Assembly: GCA_006503475.1 (NCBI GenBank)
Contig: RSEH01000040.1
Location: forward strand, 62,001-126,000
Source of the DNA: Stentor roeselii
Taxonomy: Eukaryota; Ciliophora; Heterotrichea; Heterotrichida; Stentoridae
Direction of reading: 5' to 3'
DNA length: 64,000 nt
Shown here: positions 39,892-47,050 of the stretch, piece by piece
Numbering within the stretch: the first letter of the stretch is position 1
Layout of the letters: each line of letters opens with the position of its first letter
Program-made: the position numbers and the translations under genes
The notes under the pieces: model-generated
The model's input: only the letters and a program-made list of their open reading frames with translations
What the model was told of the DNA's origin: nothing
Database searches by the model: none

Positions 39892-40695
39892 TTAAAATTC
39901 AGGAATCATCATCGGAATTTCATCAGAATTCGTAGGATCATAATTTGAAATAACTTCAAGATCTTTGAAGTATCGATTATCAAAATAATCCTTAAGTGTA
40001 GTCCACTTACTTTCACATTCAGGCCCATGTTCTTTATGAGAACAGCATCTAAAGCTAAACCGTTTTTTAAGTTTTTCAGGTTCGAACTCCGAAAACATGA
40101 TCTCGATAACCGCATTAAAAGCCCTTTGCACTAAAACTTCAGAGAAGAAACTTTTACAGAAACTGTTATTAAAACTTTTGCTAATATTTTCTGATTTTTG
40201 ACTATTTCCATCTTTTCCTTTTCTTTTTGGTTTCCCATCAGTTTCAGGTCCATTTTCAGTTTTCGAGATTTCTTCAATCAAAATAGGATTTTCCCTATAA
40301 ATATTTCCAATTTCAGTCCAATTTCTGGCTTGTGCAGGGATCCTTTGGTCGACTTGTATGCAAGTTGTTTTCGGGACTTTATTCGAAATCACACAACGAA
40401 AGGCTCGTTTAATAGCTCGGATGATGAAAGCATTGAAAAATTCCTTTTTCGGGGATTTTTTGGTATCTCCTGACCTGAAAAGGTCTAAAACATGAGTAAA
40501 TGCATTTTTTGTCCTTCCTGGAGCCCCTCCCCTTGAAATGGAACTCGAGCCAATTGAAAAGTACAAGTCAGAACTCAATTGAATATCTCTCTCGATAGGA
40601 CTGGAAATCTCCCTCGCGTATAAGTTTGAAAGGCCGAGGTCAGGAATTTCATCGAGAAGTTCAGCTGCTAAGTCAATATCAGTTTGCATGTTCAT
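39892..40695 (-). CDS. Family member E: single-unit CCHCW protein
   Basis: 267 aa, start context CTAATAAAT. Leader ~1-60 acidic/Ser-rich, then KNAFTHVLDLF (63-73), FFNAFIIRAIKRAFR (86-100), TCIQVD, NWTEIGNIYREN, ISKTENGPETDGKPKRKGK (143-161), FNNSFCKSFFSEVLVQRAF (175-193), MFSEFEPEKLKKRFSFRCCS (200-219). Signature residues: Cys217, Cys218, His223, Cys227, Trp231, followed by LKDYFDNRYFKDLEV. It is the clear sister of member D. The best-preserved block lies in the last 90 residues of the unit, which suggests that this is the functional core. No known domain recognised. Confidence 0.83.
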   Translation of the reverse strand: MNMQTDIDLAAELLDEIPDLGLSNLYAREISSPIERDIQLSSDLYFSIGSSSISRGGAPGRTKNAFTHVLDLFRSGDTKKSPKKEFFNAFIIRAIKRAFRCVISNKVPKTTCIQVDQRIPAQARNWTEIGNIYRENPILIEEISKTENGPETDGKPKRKGKDGNSQKSENISKSFNNSFCKSFFSEVLVQRAFNAVIEIMFSEFEPEKLKKRFSFRCCSHKEHGPECESKWTTLKDYFDNRYFKDLEVISNYDPTNSDEIPMMIPEF

Positions 40696-40998
40696 ATTTA
40701 TTAGTTGATTAATATTACCATTTAAGTTTCCGCAAATAATCTATATTCGAAAAAAATGAAAAAGGCAAGAAATAATTTTTTAGATTTTAAAAACTTTTTT
40801 CGTGTTTAAAAGAAAATTTCTCATCAAATTAAAAAATTTTTGGATTTTTCATCAAAATGAAAAAATTTCAGATTTCTGTGATTTTTTTGAAATTACTACT
40901 TTTGCCCAGTCATTAATCTTTCACTTTCGAGTCAAATGTTTTTTCCTTGCTTAAAATCCAGCATCGCCTAAAAATGTCGAAGCAAGTCTGGAATATAA
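40696..40998. other. AT-rich divergent intergenic region
   Basis: 303 bp between the divergent starts of member E and the small membrane protein. No feature beyond the usual A/T run before each ATG. Confidence 0.5.
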
Positions 40999-41412
40999 AT
41001 GACATCTTTTAAGACCGCTCAAGAGAAAGGACTTAAATGGCCATTGGGCCCAGACGACCTCTGCCCTTCCAAGATCGAAAATGTTTACCTTTATGGAGGA
41101 GGAAGAACAGACCGTCTTAAAAACCTCTTGGCTACGATTTCAGTTGGATGGTTTGGTAGCATTTGGGCTCTTGACAAGTATCTTACCAAAAACAGGGCGA
41201 ACGTTGCGAAGAACTACTTCTTGGAAAGGGTTTGTGTTCATTCCACAAGATACTTCTGGCCTGTAATGTTCGTTTGGTGGGTCGGTCTTCCGATCAGCCA
41301 GAGCTTCTACTGGTGGCTGTTAGATGTATCAGTCGGAGCAAAGCCGACGATATCCAGAAACCCACGACCTAACTGGCCTCCAGGGCAAGGAATGCTTGAT
41401 AGAGCTCAGTAG
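40999..41412 (+). CDS. Small hydrophobic/aromatic-rich hypothetical protein
   Basis: 137 aa. N-terminal MTSFKTAQEKGLKWPLGPDD, a possible helix at ~44-60 (LATISVGWFGSIWALDKYL), then an aromatic membrane-like segment at ~84-108 (STRYFWPVMFVWWVGLPISQ) and a Pro-rich end (RPNWPPGQG). Codon use is richer in G/C than the spacers around it, and the sequence does not look low-complexity, so it is likely real and conserved. The composition would suit a ciliate-specific mitochondrial inner-membrane complex subunit (inference). The stop is followed by TTAGCTAA, the same sequence as at the adaptin gene end. Confidence 0.7.
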   Translation: MTSFKTAQEKGLKWPLGPDDLCPSKIENVYLYGGGRTDRLKNLLATISVGWFGSIWALDKYLTKNRANVAKNYFLERVCVHSTRYFWPVMFVWWVGLPISQSFYWWLLDVSVGAKPTISRNPRPNWPPGQGMLDRAQ

Positions 41413-41420
41413 TTAGCTAA
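41410..41420. terminator. Stop codon with TAGTTAGCTAA element
   Basis: The 11 bases starting at this TAG stop are identical to those starting at the adaptin stop (17444). TTAGCTAA is a palindrome. Possible 3' end signal; two occurrences only. Confidence 0.3.
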
Positions 41421-41591
41421 GTTAGGTTATTCAGAAATAAACCTCACTCAAATACCAACAATTCTCAAGTCTCAACTTCTTCCACCCATCCTTCTCAAGT
41501 TCTTCCTGAAACATCATCATCCTCAATCAAAAAAAAATTCCTTCTCTACAACATAAACCTCATCAAAAAATAATACAATCCTATATAATCC

Positions 41592-43031
41592 TTAACTATT
41601 CTTCATCATCAACTGGCCATATTCAGCCATTCTCCCTTCTTGGTTTTTATATGCTTCAATCTCTTCATCTCTCACGTCAAAAGGCGCCTGACTCATCGGA
41701 TTCCCTGTCACTGGGAAACTCGGGACTACTTTCGGATGATTTTTTGTAAACTTGACTTGTTGAAAAGCTGGATGAGCAGCGAGTTCAGGAATATTGCTCT
41801 GGTTTTTTAAATAAGTGATTGACGGGTCTTTCAAGTTATAAGAAGGAAAACTTCCATAAACGTATTGAGCAGTGTCTTTTAAAACTCCAGTGATCGGGTT
41901 GTAACAAATGGTTTTCGGGGTCTTTTTCGTGAAAGAAGCAGGGGAATAGCCTAAGTTGCTGTTTGAGTTGTTGCTTCTGATTGGCTCGTAATTCTGAGGA
42001 GGAGCTTCAAAGGGCTTGGGCAGGTCGTTTCTTTGGAACATTCTTTCTTGGTTTCTTATATTTGACTTTACAAGATTCTGAACTTCAAGTTGTTCTCTGT
42101 ACTCCTTCGCCCTTCTGAGCTTTTCCATTCTTTCAAAAGCTTCATCTTCTTTAAGTTTCTTCAACATTTCCAGCCTCATCGCTTGTTCCCTGTCTTTTTC
42201 CTGCTGATATAAGGACTTCATGCGATTTTTTTCATTTAACTGGTAGTCAAGGGTAGAACTGTTGATTTTTCTCTGGTCTTCTATTCGCTGTTTGTCAAAC
42301 ATGGCCTTGTTAATGCGACTGTAGATGGCTTCTTGTGATTCAACTTGTTTAGTCGGTGTTTTATTGAAGTTTTGATTGTAAGTTGCGAGTTCTTCTTCTT
42401 TTCTTCTAAGTTCTTCTTTTAACTTTTCAATCTCGTCGTAGTACTCGCCTTGTTTTGGCTCTTCTGAGGGTCTGGCTTTGAGAGACTCGTCTTGATGTCT
42501 TGGGTAGTCCTGTGTTGGTTGAAACTTCGCATCTTCATATTGTCCTCCAGCTCTAACATCTCTGAAAGAGTCGTTTGAAGGCCGGTCTTCGTAGTTGTTT
42601 TCGTATTGAACTTCCGCGTCGTACTTCGGGCCTTGTGAAGGGTTCGAAGGGTAGTTGGGGTAGTTTTGATAGTTTTGATAGTTTGGAGGATTTGATGGAT
42701 TTGATGGATTTGATGGATTTCCTTGTGACGCCCCGTAGTAAGGATAACTTGAGTCTCGCAAAGACCCTCCTTTCGCCTCTCCTGCCTTGTATGGGGAATA
42801 TTTGCTGGGATCTTGGTAGTCGCCTTGTAATGGGTATGCCACTGAAGGGTCCTCTGGGTAAGACTTTTTACCTGCGTGGCTCAGGCCATAACCGTAGCTT
42901 AAACCTGATGACTCTTCGTTTTTGTGAACATCGAACCTTTTTCGGCCGGCTCTTTGCTCGGAAACTGAGTATTCTAGTTGGGGGTGGCTTACTTTCAAGG
43001 CACCTCGGTCGTATACTGCACTGTAATTCAT
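41592..43031 (-). CDS. Coiled-coil protein with Asn/Pro/Tyr repeats, probably cytoskeletal
   Basis: 479 aa from the ATG at 43031 (MNYSAVYDRG), preceded by CTTATTAAT. The frame extends 18 bp upstream but only to a TTG. Residues ~1-190 are Tyr/Ser/Pro/Gly-rich and disordered, including a repeat zone (NPSNPSNPSNPPNYQNYQNY). A charged coiled coil runs ~195-345 (EIEKLKEELRRKEEELATYN). The C-terminus (~370-479) has short Pro-containing motifs (TPKTICYNPITGVLKDTAQY) like those of microtubule-associated or luminal ciliary proteins (inference). It is divergent from DRC8 with 26 bp between ATGs, which could mean co-expression with ciliary genes. No ortholog named. Confidence 0.75.
   Translation of the reverse strand: MNYSAVYDRGALKVSHPQLEYSVSEQRAGRKRFDVHKNEESSGLSYGYGLSHAGKKSYPEDPSVAYPLQGDYQDPSKYSPYKAGEAKGGSLRDSSYPYYGASQGNPSNPSNPSNPPNYQNYQNYPNYPSNPSQGPKYDAEVQYENNYEDRPSNDSFRDVRAGGQYEDAKFQPTQDYPRHQDESLKARPSEEPKQGEYYDEIEKLKEELRRKEEELATYNQNFNKTPTKQVESQEAIYSRINKAMFDKQRIEDQRKINSSTLDYQLNEKNRMKSLYQQEKDREQAMRLEMLKKLKEDEAFERMEKLRRAKEYREQLEVQNLVKSNIRNQERMFQRNDLPKPFEAPPQNYEPIRSNNSNSNLGYSPASFTKKTPKTICYNPITGVLKDTAQYVYGSFPSYNLKDPSITYLKNQSNIPELAAHPAFQQVKFTKNHPKVVPSFPVTGNPMSQAPFDVRDEEIEAYKNQEGRMAEYGQLMMKNS
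42645..42720 (-). repeat. 9-bp coding repeats
   Basis: GGATTTGAT on the plus strand (AATCCATCA-like on the coding strand) is repeated with related TAGTTTTGA units, encoding NPS and NYQ repeats. Confidence 0.75.
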
Positions 43032-43057
43032 ATTAATAAGTTGATTCAAATTTATAA
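43032..43057. promoter_or_regulatory. 26-bp divergent promoter
   Basis: Entire space between the coiled-coil gene ATG (minus) and the DRC8 ATG (plus). It contains ATTAATAAG next to one start and TTTATAA next to the other. Confidence 0.55.
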
Positions 43058-43609
43058 ATGTTTAGAAATACGAAATCTGGAGTCGAACGGCTTCGACAAA
43101 TTGAGTATCTTAAGTCGCTTATTAGGGAAGCTTTTGGGTATCTTGAAAAGGATGGGAAAGGTTACGTTATCCGAGAAGAAATCAGTTCAATTATGAGATA
43201 CTTCGGGCAGTTTCCTTCAGAGGCACAAGTAGTTGATGTGATTTTACCAGAGATCCAAGAAGACGAGCCCACCAACTACGTTTACTATGAAAAGTTCGAG
43301 AAGTACATGTTAAACGCGATCATTAACAACGAGTTCGAGCCTGATGACACCGAAACATTGCTTGCCGCTTTTAAAGTCCTTGACCCTGAAGGAAAAGGAT
43401 ACATCGAAGTAGATGCAATGAAGAAACTTCTACTAAATGACGGAATTCCATTCTTCGAGCAGGAATGGCAGGAGTTCGAAAGGTACGCTGTTGATGCAGA
43501 AACAAATGTGATCAACTATGAGGACTATGTCTCGAAACTGGTTCTGGAAAACGAAAAACATATCAACAACCTTATGAAAGGACTGGAGAAGTTTAAGTAT
43601 CCTTATTAA
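43058..43609 (+). CDS. DRC8: Dynein regulatory complex subunit 8 (EFCAB2-like)
   Basis: 183 aa. Calmodulin-like fold with degenerate EF-hands (LEKDGKGYVIREE ~28-40; LDPEGKGYIEVDA ~108-120). The stretches IREAFGYLEKDG, IMRYFGQFPSEAQV, EDEPTNYVYYEKF, LLAAFKVLDPEGKGYIEVDA, DGIPFFEQEW and INYEDYVSKLV align in order with human EFCAB2/DRC8. DRC8 is part of the nexin-dynein regulatory complex that links axonemal doublets and controls dynein activity in cilia. It fits with the dynein heavy chain and CFAP97-like genes further on. Confidence 0.88.
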   Translation: MFRNTKSGVERLRQIEYLKSLIREAFGYLEKDGKGYVIREEISSIMRYFGQFPSEAQVVDVILPEIQEDEPTNYVYYEKFEKYMLNAIINNEFEPDDTETLLAAFKVLDPEGKGYIEVDAMKKLLLNDGIPFFEQEWQEFERYAVDAETNVINYEDYVSKLVLENEKHINNLMKGLEKFKYPY

Positions 43610-43770
43610 AACTAGCCTACAGGGATAAGTCTTTTTCTTGGTTTTCTAAATTTGGATTATTTTTGAGTATTTTTGTCAATTTTCCATTTTTTACTAAATC
43701 TTCAACTTAGGTCTTGGAAACTGATTGAATTCAAATGAAATTTGACTCAAATTCAAGAAAAGATATATTC

Positions 43771-44098
43771 TTCTTTTATCCTCAATTAAAATATATAGAA
43801 TACTTCGCACCAAATACCTTAAAATTGATATTTTTAAATAAAACCCTAGAAAAATCTGAAATTTGATACTTTTATTATTCTTTATCTTCAATTAAAATTT
43901 ATAGAACACTCTGCACCCAAAACCTTTAAAATTGTAATATTTTCTAAACATCTAGAAAAATCTAATATTTGTTACTTTTATTCTTGACCTCCAATCAACT
44001 TTATAGAACATTTATCAAATCATTTCTCCCAAAACCCATAAAAACCTATATTTTCCAACCATCTAGAAAAATCTGTAAATTTGATACTTTTGTTATTC
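43771..44098. repeat. Three degenerate ~105-118-bp tandem repeats upstream of the DnaJ gene
   Basis: Units ~43771-43880, 43881-43983 and 43984-44098 share the order: CAATTAAAATTTATAGAAC-like block, Cys-rich-looking CACCCAAAACC block, AAAATTG/ATATTTT, then CTAGAAAAATCT, then TTTGATACTTTTATTATTC. CTAGAAAAATCT is retained in all three. It lies directly upstream of the heat-shock-type DnaJ gene and may be regulatory. Confidence 0.75.
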
Positions 44099-44118
44099 TG
44101 TCAATCTTTGAAATAAAG

Positions 44119-45405
44119 ATGTTTGGAGGCATTCCATTTGAGTTCTTCGAAAGAGGAGGAGGTGGATTCCCAGGTTTTCCAGGTCGCGAAGAGAGAGAAC
44201 CGAAAAAGGTTGACAACACTCGCTACTACGAACTGCTTGGAGTTGAAAAAAACGCCACATCGCAAGACATTCTAAAAGCCTATCGAAACATGGCTCGAAC
44301 TAAGCATCCTGACAAAGGAGGCGACCCGAAGTTATTCGCCGAGATCACTCAAGCGAAAGAAGTCTTGTCAGACCCAGACAAGCGAAAAGTCTACGACACC
44401 CACGGAGAAGAAGGCATCAACAAAGGAATGTCCTCGACAAGTGAAGAAGGAATGAGCATCTTTGACCTTCTTAGTGGAAGAGCAGGGGCCAGGCAACAGG
44501 AAGGTCCGAAAAAATGCCAAGATACTACCCATGAGTTGAAAGTAACACTTGAAGAGATCTATAATGGTTCTACGAAAAAACTCGCCATAAGCCGCACGAG
44601 GAATTGTGTTGATTGCAAAGGAAAAGGTGGGGATAAAGTCACGGTATGCTCTGAATGCAGGGGAAATGGAAGAGTGAAAAAACTCGTCCAGCTCGGTCCA
44701 GGAATGTACTCTCAAAGTGTCGGCCCTTGTGACGAGTGCAGAGGACAGGGCAAGTCCATCGACCCTGCCTCCAGATGCAAGACCTGCAACGGCAAACAAG
44801 CTTCAAATGAACGAAAGGTAATCGAAGTCGTGATAGATAAAGGCACTCCCAACCATCACAAGCAAAACTTTCACGGAGAAGGTGATGAAGAACCAGGAGT
44901 CGCTGCAGGGGATGTCATCATCGTCATAGTCGAAAAAGAACATTCAGTCTTCAAGAGAAAAAAAAGCGACTTGATCATGACCAAGAAGATCTCTTTGAAA
45001 GAAGCCCTGACTGGATACTGCTTCACTTTAAAGCATCTTGATGGTGATAAAGTCATTCAGTCTGCACCTGGAGATGTCATTAAACCTGGAGATGTTCGCA
45101 CTGTTGAGGAACTTGGAATGCCGATCATGAGAACTCCTTACAAATTTGGAAATTTGTTTATTTCTTTTGAAGTCGAATTCCCTAAACCCAAGATTATTTC
45201 TAAGGCAGCAGCGAAGATTCTTGATGAATGTTTACCTGGACAAAAGCAAAATTATGAGGGAAAGTCTATTAAAGCGATTCCTTTTGAAAAGTCACATGTC
45301 ACGGAAAATCAGACTGGAATTCATACTGACTACCAGGATGAAGATGATGATGAAGGCAGACATCATGGAGGGCAGAGGGTTCAGTGCTCAGGGACGATTT
45401 TTTAG
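44119..45405 (+). CDS. Type I (class A) DnaJ/HSP40 co-chaperone
   Basis: 428 aa from the ATG at 44119 (MFGGIPFEFF). The open frame upstream to 43969 lies in the repeat region and has no coding character. J-domain ~33-95 with HPD (KHPDKGGD), short Gly-rich linker, then four zinc motifs CVDCKGKG, CSECRGNG, CDECRGQG and CKTCNGKQ (~155-225), and a C-terminal substrate-binding region. The C-terminus HHGGQRVQCSGTIF resembles DNAJA1 (which ends in a farnesylated CaaX), but the Cys is six residues from the end, so the CaaX site is lost or extended. It delivers unfolded clients to cytosolic HSP70 and stimulates its ATPase. Confidence 0.95.
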   Translation: MFGGIPFEFFERGGGGFPGFPGREEREPKKVDNTRYYELLGVEKNATSQDILKAYRNMARTKHPDKGGDPKLFAEITQAKEVLSDPDKRKVYDTHGEEGINKGMSSTSEEGMSIFDLLSGRAGARQQEGPKKCQDTTHELKVTLEEIYNGSTKKLAISRTRNCVDCKGKGGDKVTVCSECRGNGRVKKLVQLGPGMYSQSVGPCDECRGQGKSIDPASRCKTCNGKQASNERKVIEVVIDKGTPNHHKQNFHGEGDEEPGVAAGDVIIVIVEKEHSVFKRKKSDLIMTKKISLKEALTGYCFTLKHLDGDKVIQSAPGDVIKPGDVRTVEELGMPIMRTPYKFGNLFISFEVEFPKPKIISKAAAKILDECLPGQKQNYEGKSIKAIPFEKSHVTENQTGIHTDYQDEDDDEGRHHGGQRVQCSGTIF

Positions 45406-45527
45406 TTTTAGTAGTAGAATTATTCATTTGCAGGGTTTTTAGTATTTTCAGGGTTTTTAAGAGTTTTTAGAATATGGGACTTTGAATGGGTTTCTTTTAT
45501 TTTAAAATTTTTCAAAATTTTTAATAA

Positions 45528-47003
45528 ATGGATAATGATGTCGTGGTAATCGAGCACTGGTAATGCTTAATAAGCCTCAACTGTGAAAAACATAAATGGT
45601 GCACTAATCATGATGAGAGAAAGTACAAAGAAATGTATGATAGGGTTAAAGCTGCAGTTGAGAGTGAATGCCCTGAAGTAACCGTACTGGAAAATGAAGA
45701 GCATCCTTCTATCAAGGGAATTTTAACTCAGAAAATAGAAAGAATGCCTCATAATCAGCTTAAATTTCCAAAAACAGGTTCCTTCGAAGTTTACTACCAA
45801 AGCAAGCTAGTCTACTCAAAACTAAAATCAGGTGTATGGCCCAACCCATTAATGTTAGCAAGCACAATCAGAAACATCATCGACAAAGTGATAGAGCCAA
45901 AAGATTTCAACATTTCTTCAACAAAAACCCTTCTAAAAAAGCCAGAAGTCCCAAAGTTCAGCAAAAATCGAAGTGAAGCCGTTTTAAGTCAAACAAAACG
46001 AGATCAGGTGCCTCAGACCTCTCACGAATCCAAAAGAAACAAAAACTTCTCCTCAACTGAGCAACTTCGAGGTATTTCTAAAGAGGCTAAAGAAGAAAAA
46101 AAGACTGAAAGAGAAGAAAATTCCTCAGAAAAAGAAAAAAAACTTCCAAAATTTCAAGAAATCGAGTCTCCAAAGTCAACTTCTCCATACAAAGAACCTG
46201 AACCTCTACGAAAAAACAACAGCTTAAAAGGATTCGACAGTCAAAACCCTCCAAAGGCTGAGGAAAAAGAGCCTGTAAAGAAACAGGAAAGTTTAAAAAC
46301 GCCTCCATTGCCTCCACCACCTTCATCCGCTCCAAACTCGACATCAAACTTTCCCCAGATACCTCAAAACAGTCCTCCTCGAGAATCAAAACCTTCAGAT
46401 TCCCAAAAAGACCCTCTGATAAAACAACCAACACTTCCAAGTACTACATCAATTCCTCCAACTTTCCCCACCCCTCATCAATCTCCTCCAAATTCAATCC
46501 TTCAGAAATCTCCATCTCTTCCAAAAACAGAAGAAAAAAGTGCTCCAATCCAAAACTCTTCAAAAGAATATTCAATATCAGCAGAGCCTTATTCTCAGCT
46601 TTCCGAGGAAAAATCAGAAAAACCAGAAGACTTAAAAAAACAAGACTCAAGTTCATCCATTTCCAAAAAAAGCAGAAAATCTTCCTCATCCTCCGAAGAT
46701 CTTCCAACTTCTTCAATAATCACTGACAGTTTCAAGCTCACCCTTCAACAAAACGAAGGAAAACATTCAAAACTTCCATTAAAAAACAACGGATCCTCTT
46801 CAAAAACCTTTAAAGTTTCACTCCGTAACAAAAAATTACTAAAACTTGAAGAAGAAATCTACGAAGTACCTCCAAACATTCCACAGAAGTTAAAACTTGA
46901 GATTCTGGGTCAGTCATCAACCGGAACTTACAAAGGTTACATCCTAGTATCATGTGAAGACGAGTTGATCAGTTGTTACGAAATCGTTGTAGAAGTTCAA
47001 TAA
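45528..47003 (+). CDS. Rdx (SelW/SelT/SelH-type) thioredoxin-like domain fused to disordered tail and C-terminal beta domain
   Basis: 486 aa from exons 45528-45559 and 45575-47003. Removing a 15-nt intron gives MDNDVVVIEHCLNCEKHK: the CxxC (Cys11, Cys14) of the Rdx family, where selenoproteins have CxxU. GSFEVYYQSKLVYSKLKSG (~82-100) and the helix LASTIRNIIDKV match the SelW end. Residues ~125-395 are Ser/Pro/Lys/Glu-rich and disordered. Residues ~395-486 look like an Ig/ASH-type beta-sandwich (FKLTLQQNEGK, TFKVSLRNKK, GTYKGYILVS). SelW-type proteins are normally ~90 aa, so this fusion is unusual. The ATG at 45528 has TTAATAA before it, the usual context; the later in-frame ATG at 45633 does not. 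Redox function is inferred from CxxC. Confidence 0.82.
45560..45574 (+). other. 15-nt intron in the Rdx fusion gene
   Basis: GTAATGCTTAATAAG, phase 2, between TG and C of the first CxxC cysteine codon. Unspliced, the frame hits TAA at once. The acceptor is AAG rather than the TAG of the 19347 intron. Confidence 0.82.
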
Positions 47004-47050
47004 TAAAGTCCTTCAGTAATCGATTCCCTCCATAACATTATAATATTCAA

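Noticed and set aside
43969-44118. Upstream 50-codon extension of the DnaJ protein
   Set aside because: It lies in degenerate AT-rich tandem repeats, has no DnaJ homology, and the ATG at 44119 directly gives the normal N-terminus.
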